NCBI RefSeq assembly: GCF_945915435.1 | Contig: NZ_CAMEFG010000008.1 | Coordinates: 1 to 64,000 of the forward strand | Direction: 5' to 3' | Source of the DNA: an uncultured Paracoccus sp. | GTDB lineage: Bacteria; Pseudomonadota; Alphaproteobacteria; Rhodobacterales; Rhodobacteraceae | Length of the DNA: 64,000 nt | In this document: piece by piece, positions 56,810-64,000 of the stretch | How positions within the stretch are numbered: the first letter of the stretch is position 1 | Layout: each line of letters starts with the position of its first letter | Notes under the pieces: model-generated | The model's database searches: none | What the model saw: the letters and a program-made list of their open reading frames with translations, nothing else | What the model was told of the DNA's origin: nothing | Made by a program: the position numbers and the translations under genes

Positions 56810-59185
56810 TCAGAATGGAACGTCGCCACCCGCCGAATCGCCGGGCTGGACATAAGAGGCCTTGACCGTCTTGAACCCGGTCTGGAACTGGACGGTCAGC
56901 GTATCCTCGGCAATGCCCATGATCGTGCCCTTGCCGAATTTCTGGTGGAAAACGCGGTCGCCGACGGAAAATTCAGCCGCGGGTTCGGCGTCGATGACGA
57001 CCGGCTTGCGATGGACCGCCTGCGCGCGCTGGCCCGCGCGTTCCTGCATCCGCCGCCATCCGGGCGAGTTGTAGACATCCGCCCGCGCCGCCCGGTCATG
57101 CATCGCGGTCGAGCCTGCGACCTGCGCCGCCGCCCCGTAGCCGCCGCCGTAAAGGCCCGGCGGGGTCAGCACCTCGATATGGTCTTGCGGCAATTCGTCG
57201 ATGAAGCGCGAGGGCAGGCTGGATTGCCATTGCCCGTAAAGCCGCCGGTTGCCGGCAAAGCTGATCGTCGCCAGATCCTCGGCACGGGTCAGGCCGACAT
57301 AGGCCAGCCTGCGCTCCTCCTCCAGCCCGCGATTGCCGGTTTCGTCCATGCTGCGCTGGCTGGGAAACAGCCCGTCTTCCCACCCCGGCAGAAAGACGAT
57401 GGGATATTCCAGGCCCTTGGCGGCGTGCAGCGTCATGATGCTGACCTGCTCGACCGCATCGCCCGATTCGCGGTCCATGACCAGCGCGACATGTTCCAGA
57501 AAGCCTTGCAGATTGTCGAAATCCTCAAGCGCCTTGACCAGTTCCTTGAGGTTGTCCAGCCGCCCCGGCGCGTCGGGCGACTTGTCGTTCTGCCACATGG
57601 CGGTATAGCCCGATTCGTCCAGGATACGCTCGGCCAGTTCGACATGGTTGACGCCTGCGTCCAGCGTATCGGCATGCCAGCGGCCCATGTTCTGCGTGAA
57701 GGCGCGCAGCGCAGCCGCGCCCTTGCCGCCAAGCGCCCCGCTGGCCACCACGGCAGCCGCGCCTTCCAGCAGCGACAGGCCCCTGTCGCGCGCCTCGCGC
57801 TGGATCACCTGCACCGCCTTGTCGCCAAGCCCGCGCCGGGGCAGGTTCACGATCCGCTCGAACGCAAGGTCGTCGGCGGGCGAGACCGCCAGGCGGAAAT
57901 AGGCCATCGCGTCACGGATTTCCTGCCTTTCGTAAAAGCGCGGGCCGCCGATCACGCGGTAAGGCAGGCCGATCGTCATGAAGCGGTCCTCGAAGGCGCG
58001 CATCTGGTGGCTGGCGCGGACAAGGATCGCGATCTGGTTCAGGCTGCGCTGGCCGATGCTGTGGCGGTGGCCGCCGTGAAAGGCCTCGATCTCTTCGCCG
58101 ATCCAGCGGGCTTCGGCCTCGCTGTCCCAATGACCGATGAGGCGCACTTTCTCGCCCCCTTCGGCCTCGGTCCACAGCGTCTTGCCAAGCCGCCCCTGGT
58201 TGGCCGCGATCAGCCCCGAGGCCGCGGCAAGGATATGCGCGGTCGAGCGGTAGTTCTGTTCCAGCCGGATCACCTGCGCGCCCGGAAAGTCGCTTTCAAA
58301 GCGCAGGATATTGTCCACCTCGGCCCCGCGCCAGCCATAGATCGACTGGTCGTCGTCGCCCACCACGCAGATGTTGCGATGCCCCTGCGCCAAGAGCCGC
58401 AACCACAGGTATTGCGCGGTGTTGGTGTCCTGGTATTCGTCCACCAGGATATAGCGGAACCGTTCCCGCCACTGGTCCAGCACGTCGGGATGGGCCTGGA
58501 AGATGCTGACGCAATGCAGCAGCAGATCGCCGAAATCGACCGCATTCAGCGCCAGCAGCCGGTCCTGATAGGCCCGATACAGCGCGACGCCCCGCCCGTC
58601 ATATGCCCGCGCGTCCGATTTCGGCACGCGCGCGGGCGTCAGCGCGCGGTTCTTCCAGCCGTCGATCAGCCCCGCCAACTGCCGGGCGGGCCAGCGTTTT
58701 TCGTCGATCCCCTCGGCCGCGATCAACTGCTTGAGCAGCCGCAACTGGTCGTCGGTGTCCAGGATCGTGAAAGAGGGTTTCAGGTGCAGATCGCCATTGC
58801 CGACCAGTTCGGCATGGCGGCGCAGGATCTTGACGCTGACCGAGTGGAAGGTGCCCAGCCAGGGCATCCCCTCGACCGTCTGGCCGAGCAGGCGGCCGAT
58901 ACGCTCTTTCATCTCATGCGCGGCCTTGTTGGTGAAGGTCACGGCAAGGATCTGGCCGGGGCGCGCCAGCCCCTGCATCAGGATATGCGCGATGCGCGTC
59001 GTCAGCGCCCGCGTCTTGCCGGTGCCCGCCCCCGCCAGCAGCAGGACCGGCCCGTCCAGCGATTCGACCGCCGCGCGCTGCGCCGGGTTCAGGCCGTCCA
59101 GATAGGGCGCGGGCCGCGCCGCCATCGCGCGCTGCGACAGGGGAATGGCGGCCTCGAAGGCGTCGGAATCGTCAAACTCGGTCAT
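56810..59185 (-). CDS. uvrD: UvrD/PcrA-family DNA helicase
   Basis: LLAGAGTGKTRALTTRIAHIL; VDEYQDTNTAQYLWL; VVGDDDQSIYGWRGA; MTLHAAKGLEYPIVFLPGWEDGLFP. Confidence 0.96.
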   Translation of the reverse strand: MTEFDDSDAFEAAIPLSQRAMAARPAPYLDGLNPAQRAAVESLDGPVLLLAGAGTGKTRALTTRIAHILMQGLARPGQILAVTFTNKAAHEMKERIGRLLGQTVEGMPWLGTFHSVSVKILRRHAELVGNGDLHLKPSFTILDTDDQLRLLKQLIAAEGIDEKRWPARQLAGLIDGWKNRALTPARVPKSDARAYDGRGVALYRAYQDRLLALNAVDFGDLLLHCVSIFQAHPDVLDQWRERFRYILVDEYQDTNTAQYLWLRLLAQGHRNICVVGDDDQSIYGWRGAEVDNILRFESDFPGAQVIRLEQNYRSTAHILAAASGLIAANQGRLGKTLWTEAEGGEKVRLIGHWDSEAEARWIGEEIEAFHGGHRHSIGQRSLNQIAILVRASHQMRAFEDRFMTIGLPYRVIGGPRFYERQEIRDAMAYFRLAVSPADDLAFERIVNLPRRGLGDKAVQVIQREARDRGLSLLEGAAAVVASGALGGKGAAALRAFTQNMGRWHADTLDAGVNHVELAERILDESGYTAMWQNDKSPDAPGRLDNLKELVKALEDFDNLQGFLEHVALVMDRESGDAVEQVSIMTLHAAKGLEYPIVFLPGWEDGLFPSQRSMDETGNRGLEEERRLAYVGLTRAEDLATISFAGNRRLYGQWQSSLPSRFIDELPQDHIEVLTPPGLYGGGYGAAAQVAGSTAMHDRAARADVYNSPGWRRMQERAGQRAQAVHRKPVVIDAEPAAEFSVGDRVFHQKFGKGTIMGIAEDTLTVQFQTGFKTVKASYVQPGDSAGGDVPF

Positions 59186-59226
59186 GGGCGCAACATAGCG
59201 CGGGGCTTTGCGCAAAGAAAGCCGAA

Positions 59227-59241
59227 GTTCCCATTATGTTC
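59227..59241 (-). promoter_or_regulatory. LexA (SOS) box upstream of uvrD
   Basis: GTTCCCATTATGTTC = GTTC-N7-GTTC, 42 bp before the start codon. Confidence 0.72.
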
Positions 59242-59269
59242 CGCGCCCCGCGCAAATTTCGCGCATGGC

Positions 59270-60001
59270 CTATCCGGCAACCGCGCGCAGCAGATTGGCG
59301 CGGGCGGGGGGAATCGCGCCGACCTCAAGCCCGGTAAAGACGTGCAGCGTGTTCATCTGCCGGTCCACCACCGCGTGATCGCTGACCCAGCCCCCCATCA
59401 GCAGGTAGCTGCGCAAGAGTGGCGGCATCTGGGCCATCGCACGCCGGGGGTCGGGCTTGCGCAGGCGCAGCGCGTGGGCAAAGCGAAAGACATCGGGGGC
59501 CTTGACCCGCGGGCGCCAGCGGGCCGGGCCAAGGTGGCGTTCGCGCAGCATGGCAAAGGCGTCCTCGTAACCCGCAACTTCGGTTCCGCGAAAGCTGGAG
59601 CAGCCGAACAGCATCCCGACCCCCTGCCGGTCGACATGGCGGGTCAACGCACCCCATGCCAGCCGCAGGATATCGGGGTCGTGGCGGTCGGGGTGGATGC
59701 AGAAACGCCCGATCTCGACCATGCGGTCCCGATAGCCGCGCAGGGCCGACAGATCGTAGAAACGCGCTGAATAGCTTGCCCCGATCCGCGCGCCGTCCGG
59801 CAGGGTCATCATGCGAAAGCAGGCGACGGGCTGGCGGCTGGCGGTCTCGCGGATCAGGACATGCCGACACCGCGGGTCCAGGTCGTCGGCGTCGGCCCCG
59901 CCAGTGCCGAAGCAAAGCGCGCGCAGGCGTTGGGCGGCCAGGATGTCGCCCTGGCATTCCGCCGGGGCAAGCCGATAACGACCCTTCTGCATCTGCTGCA
60001 T
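59270..60001 (-). CDS. olsB: GNAT-fold ornithine lipid N-acyltransferase (OlsB-like)
   Basis: RYRLAPAECQGDILAAQRLRALCF; MVEIGRFCIHPDRHDPDILRLAW; MLFGCSSFRGTE. Confidence 0.8.
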   Translation of the reverse strand: MQQMQKGRYRLAPAECQGDILAAQRLRALCFGTGGADADDLDPRCRHVLIRETASRQPVACFRMMTLPDGARIGASYSARFYDLSALRGYRDRMVEIGRFCIHPDRHDPDILRLAWGALTRHVDRQGVGMLFGCSSFRGTEVAGYEDAFAMLRERHLGPARWRPRVKAPDVFRFAHALRLRKPDPRRAMAQMPPLLRSYLLMGGWVSDHAVVDRQMNTLHVFTGLEVGAIPPARANLLRAVAG

Positions 60002-60114
60002 GCTGCGTTCCGCATCAAACCAATTCACAAGCCGCGAGGCGATAACAGGCACCTTGCCCTGACACAGCCTAAGCCTATCTTGTAACGGCAGGGCAACAGG
60101 AAAGCACATCAGCC

Positions 60115-60510
60115 ATGAGCGAAAAACTCGTCAAATCCGAAGCCGAATGGCGCGAGCAGCTTGACCCCGAGACCTTCCGCGTCACCCGGCAGGCAGGGAC
60201 CGAGCGGCCCTTCTCGCACCCCGGCTTTCCCGAAGGCCCCGGCCATTACGAGTGCATCTGCTGCGGCGCGCGGCTTTTCGACGGCGACACCAAGTTTGAA
60301 AGCCATTGCGGCTGGCCCAGCTTTTACCGCAGCGGCGGGCAGATCGACGAACACCGCGACGTCAGCCACGGCATGGTCAGGACCGAGGTGCGCTGCCACC
60401 GCTGCGACGCCCATCTGGGCCATGTCTTCCCCGACGGCCCGCCCCCCACGGGGCTGCGCTATTGCATCAACGGGGTGGCGCTGAAATTCGTGCCGGGCGC
60501 CGGGCGCTGA
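60115..60510 (+). CDS. msrB: Peptide-methionine (R)-S-oxide reductase
   Basis: [56 protein letters not shown]. Confidence 0.96.
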   Translation: MSEKLVKSEAEWREQLDPETFRVTRQAGTERPFSHPGFPEGPGHYECICCGARLFDGDTKFESHCGWPSFYRSGGQIDEHRDVSHGMVRTEVRCHRCDAHLGHVFPDGPPPTGLRYCINGVALKFVPGAGR

Positions 60511-61505
60511 TGCGCGACCACATCCGTCCCGGCGGCTGGTGGACGCTGCAGGCGGGGCCGGGCAACGCGATCACCGATGTCGCGGGGGTGAAGGTCGGGC
60601 AGGTGACGCTGGACCGGGGGCCGGTTCAGACCGGCTTCAGCGCCGTTCTGCCGCATGGGGGCGATCTTTTCGCCCAACCCGTGCCTGCGGGGGTTTGCGT
60701 GCTGAACGGCTTCGGCAAAAGCGCCGGGCTGATGCAACTGGCCGAGCTTGGCCAGATCGAAACCCCGATCCTGCTGACCAACACCTTTTCCGTCGCGGCG
60801 GGCACCGAGGCGCTGATCCGCCGCGCAATTGCCGACAACCCGCAGATCGGGCGGTCGCTGCCGACGGTGAACCCGCTGGTTCTGGAATGCAACGATGGCC
60901 GGGTGAACGACATCCAGGCGATGGCGCTGCGGCCCGATCACGCGCTGGCGGCAATCGGGCGGGCCGACGGCGGGCCGGTGCGGCAAGGCACGGTGGGCGC
61001 GGGGCGCGGCATGGTCAGCTTCGGGCTGTCGGGGGGAATCGGCACGGCCTCGCGCCTGTGTGGGGGTTGGGTGCTGGGGGCCTTGGTGCTGTCGAACTTC
61101 GGCCAGCCCGGCGAGTTGCGCGTGATGGGCCGCAGGCTGCAAGCGGCGCGGCCAGAGGCCGAGAAAGGCTCGATCATCATGCTGCTGGCGACCGACGCCC
61201 CGCTTGATTCGCGACAGTTGTCACGGCTGGCGCGGCGGTCCGCCGCGGGGCTGGGGCGGCTTGGCAGCCATCTGGGCCACGGCAGCGGCGATATCGCGGT
61301 GGCGTTTTCGACCGCGCTGCCCACGGCTGACGCGAATGGGCTGCTGACCTGCCAGCGGCTGGCCGAGCCGGATCTGGACCCGCTGTTTCTGGCCACGGCC
61401 GAGGCGGTCGAGGAAGCCGTGCTGAATGCGCTGTGGCACGCCGAGCCGGTCCCGCGCCGCGAAGGCCCTGCCACGGTGCTGCGCGATATGTTGGCGTGGG
61501 GCTAG
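60510..61505 (+). CDS. P1-family (DmpA-like) peptidase
   Basis: ITDVAGVKVGQVTL; LPTVNPLVLECNDGRVND; KGSIIMLLATDAPLDSRQLSRLARRSAAGLGR. Confidence 0.9.
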   Translation: MRDHIRPGGWWTLQAGPGNAITDVAGVKVGQVTLDRGPVQTGFSAVLPHGGDLFAQPVPAGVCVLNGFGKSAGLMQLAELGQIETPILLTNTFSVAAGTEALIRRAIADNPQIGRSLPTVNPLVLECNDGRVNDIQAMALRPDHALAAIGRADGGPVRQGTVGAGRGMVSFGLSGGIGTASRLCGGWVLGALVLSNFGQPGELRVMGRRLQAARPEAEKGSIIMLLATDAPLDSRQLSRLARRSAAGLGRLGSHLGHGSGDIAVAFSTALPTADANGLLTCQRLAEPDLDPLFLATAEAVEEAVLNALWHAEPVPRREGPATVLRDMLAWG

Positions 61506-61517
61506 GCGCCCGGCAGA

Positions 61518-61976
61518 TCAGAAATCGTCCAGCAACTGACCCGCGCTGACGCGGCCGACATTGCCCAGCATCTGGCGAATGATGCCCATGCCCTGGATCC
61601 CCGAATCGGTCACGCGGCGCGACAGGACGACGACGCGGCCATCCTCCAGCCCGAAGCTTTCGACATTGGTGACGGTGCCCGCCTCGTTGAAGCGCACGGC
61701 GACCACGCGCCGGTCGATCTCGCGCGGTTCGCGGGCGCCGAAATATTCCCAGCGCGAACCGACGTAATACCAGCTCGACCCCGCCAGGACGCCTTGCGTG
61801 CTGGGCCGGCCGATGATCGATTCCAGTTCGGCCTGGCTGGTCTGGCCGACGACGACCTGCGACAGGTTCATCTCGGGCGGGATATATCCGTGGTTGCGAT
61901 AGGTCGGGCTGCAACCCGCCACGACCACCGGAATCGCCAGGGCAAGCGCGAACACATGCTGCCTGAATTTTGTCAT
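61518..61976 (-). CDS. SmpA/OmlA (BamE-like) outer-membrane assembly lipoprotein
   Basis: Lipobox VVVAGCSP; HGYIPPEMNLSQVVVGQTSQAELESIIGRPSTQGVL. Confidence 0.88.
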   Translation of the reverse strand: MTKFRQHVFALALAIPVVVAGCSPTYRNHGYIPPEMNLSQVVVGQTSQAELESIIGRPSTQGVLAGSSWYYVGSRWEYFGAREPREIDRRVVAVRFNEAGTVTNVESFGLEDGRVVVLSRRVTDSGIQGMGIIRQMLGNVGRVSAGQLLDDF

Positions 61977-62091
61977 ATCGCTTGCCTGTCCCCTTGCGCG
62001 CCTGTTGACGCCGTGAGACCGGATTAGCAAACTCGGCCCTCACGCTCAAGAATGTCCCTTGGATAAGAGCATAAACGGCAAAGGTCATCCG

Positions 62092-62628
62092 ATGGCTTCT
62101 TCAGACAACAGCAGGACGCGGTTGCGCGTCGCCCACCTGAACCCCAACCGGCCCACGCCCTTCGTGCTGGCCCCCGATCAGCCCGCCCGCGCCGCGCTGG
62201 CGGCGGAACTGGGCCTGATCGACCTGCCCGCCCTGCGATTCGAGGGGCAGGTTTCGCCCGTCCACGACGACGCATGGCAGGTCGAGGGGCGCCTGCACGC
62301 CCGCGTCGTCCAGCCCTGCGTGGTGTCCTTGCAGCCCGTCGCTTCCGAACTGGAGGACGAGGTGCGGCTGGTCTTTTCCCCCCATGTCGCCCCGCCCGAG
62401 GGGGAAGAGACGGAAATGCCCGACGACGAACTTGAGCCGCTTGGCCAGTATATCGACATTGCCGCCATCATGGCCGAGGCGCTGGCGCTGGCGCTGCCCC
62501 TTTACCCCCGCGCGGCGGATGCCAGCCTCGAAGGCACGCTGCCCGAGGATCCGGCCACGGATGACGAGACCCGCCGCCCCTTCGCCGGGCTGGCGGACCT
62601 GCTGGCGAAAAGGCCCGGCAAGCCCTAG
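62092..62628 (+). CDS. yceD: YceD/DUF177 family protein
   Basis: [55 protein letters not shown]. Confidence 0.88.
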   Translation: MASSDNSRTRLRVAHLNPNRPTPFVLAPDQPARAALAAELGLIDLPALRFEGQVSPVHDDAWQVEGRLHARVVQPCVVSLQPVASELEDEVRLVFSPHVAPPEGEETEMPDDELEPLGQYIDIAAIMAEALALALPLYPRAADASLEGTLPEDPATDDETRRPFAGLADLLAKRPGKP

Positions 62629-64000
62629 CTTGCCGGTCGTTGCAGCCGTTCCCAGTCCGGGACCATCCGGGGACCAAGATCCGACGGCGACAGCATCCCT
62701 TGCCCCAGAATATGATCGGCGGCCTTTTCGCCGGTCATGATCGAAGGCGCGTTGATATTGCCGTTCGTGATGCGCGGGAAGATCGAACTGTCGGCGACGC
62801 GCAGCCCCTCGACCCCGATCACGCGCAATTCCGGGTCCACCACGGCCAGCGGATCATCGGCCCGGCCCATGCGCGCGGTGCCACAGGGGTGAAAGGCCGA
62901 TTCGGCATGATCGCGGATGAAGGCGTCGATCTGCGCATCGGTCTGCACCGATTCGCCGGGCTGAATCTCGGGTCCGCGATAGGGCGACATCGCGGGCTGG
63001 GCAAAGATTTCGCGCGTCAGGCGAAGGCAGGCGCGGAACTCGGTCCAGTCGTCGGGGTGGGACATGTAGTTGAAGCGTATCCGCGGCGCGGCCTGGGGGT
63101 CGGCGCCGTTCAGCCGCACCGAACCGCGCGATTTCGAGCGCATCGGCCCGACATGGACCTGGAAGCCGTGCCCCTCGGCCGAGGCGCGCCCGTCGTAGCG
63201 CACCGCCAGCGGCAGGAAATGATACTGGATATCGGGATATTCCACCCCCGGACGCGACCGGATGAAGCCGCAGCTTTCGAACTGGTTCGACGCCCCCAGC
63301 CCCTGCCCCGTCGCCATCCATTGCGCCCCGATCGAGCCTTTGCCCCAAAGGTTGTAATGGCTGTAAAGCGTCACCGGCTCAAGCGAACGGAACTGGATAT
63401 AGACCTCCATATGGTCTTGCAGGTTGGCACCCACGCCGGGGCGGTCGATCAGCGGCGCGACCCCGTTTTCACGCAGGTGATCCGCCGGACCGATGCCCGA
63501 CAGCATCAGCAGCTTGGGCGTGTTGATCGAGCTGGCCGAGACGATGACCTCGCGCGCGGCATGGACCGCCTGCGTCTTGCCGCCCGCGCGGATTTCCACG
63601 CCGATGGCGCGGTGCCCGTCGAACAGGATGCGCGTCGCCAAGCCGCGCCGCAGCCGCAGCAGCCCGGTTTTCAGCGCCGGGCGCAGATAGGCGTTGGCGG
63701 CGGACCAGCGGCGGCCTTCCCAGATGGTGGCCTCCATCGCGCCGAAACCTTCCTGCTGCGCGCCGTTGTAATCGTCCGTCACCGGATAGCCCGCCTCGCG
63801 CCCCGCCCGGATGAAGGCGTTGAACAGCGGGTTCTTGCGCGGCCCCCGCGTCACATGCAACGGTCCCGAAGTGCCGCGATAGTCGCTGACCGCGCTGTGC
63901 GAGTTCTCCATGCGGATGAAATAGGGCAGCACGTCTGCATAGGACCAGCCCGCGGCCCCCGCATCGCGCCAATGGTCGTAATCGCAGGCATGTCCGCGCA
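62625..64000 (-). CDS. betA: Choline dehydrogenase / GMC oxidoreductase (5' truncated by window)
   Basis: [66 protein letters not shown]; frame stays open to the window end. Confidence 0.92.
   Translation of the reverse strand, partial: RGHACDYDHWRDAGAAGWSYADVLPYFIRMENSHSAVSDYRGTSGPLHVTRGPRKNPLFNAFIRAGREAGYPVTDDYNGAQQEGFGAMEATIWEGRRWSAANAYLRPALKTGLLRLRRGLATRILFDGHRAIGVEIRAGGKTQAVHAAREVIVSASSINTPKLLMLSGIGPADHLRENGVAPLIDRPGVGANLQDHMEVYIQFRSLEPVTLYSHYNLWGKGSIGAQWMATGQGLGASNQFESCGFIRSRPGVEYPDIQYHFLPLAVRYDGRASAEGHGFQVHVGPMRSKSRGSVRLNGADPQAAPRIRFNYMSHPDDWTEFRACLRLTREIFAQPAMSPYRGPEIQPGESVQTDAQIDAFIRDHAESAFHPCGTARMGRADDPLAVVDPELRVIGVEGLRVADSSIFPRITNGNINAPSIMTGEKAADHILGQGMLSPSDLGPRMVPDWERLQRPAS

Noticed and set aside
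56519-59770. 1083-aa plus-strand ORF
   Set aside because: Antisense to uvrD and crosses rnpB; no protein-family evidence

Overview
64 kb of chromosomal DNA from a GC-rich alphaproteobacterium. Gene content looks like Rhodobacteraceae, probably Paracoccus-like; this is inferred from protein character and local gene order, not from a search. There is no phage, transposon, CRISPR array, rRNA or tRNA that I can support. Main blocks: imuB-dnaE2 with an alphaproteobacterial SOS box; glyA; an RND efflux pair; a 10-gene Na+-NQR-type operon (nqrABCDEF-apbE-nqrM-CBS protein-Tat nitroreductase) with an FNR-like box upstream; pfkB, fthC, mgtE, hisN-like phosphatase; Bax-inhibitor-1 protein; a Hint-domain protein with N-terminal repeats; a divergent gamma-glutamyl-amine-like catabolic locus next to a SoeABC-like molybdoenzyme; M3 peptidase, membrane-anchored MoeB/ThiF, dut and infC (ATA start); fabA-fabB-fabI; bioR / bioY-bioB with BioR boxes; pdxY, rpmG, rnpB, uvrD (SOS box), olsB, msrB, BamE-like, yceD and a partial betA. 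The best candidate for something undescribed is the NQR operon. Its NqrB is very short (260 aa), appears to lack the usual covalent-FMN threonine region, and its NqrC has SGAS instead of SGAT. The operon also includes a Tat-exported nitroreductase. Other leads are a conserved element directly after two stop codons, a BioR box abutting the bioR start codon, an 11-base C tract inside fthC, and the repeat-bearing Hint protein.
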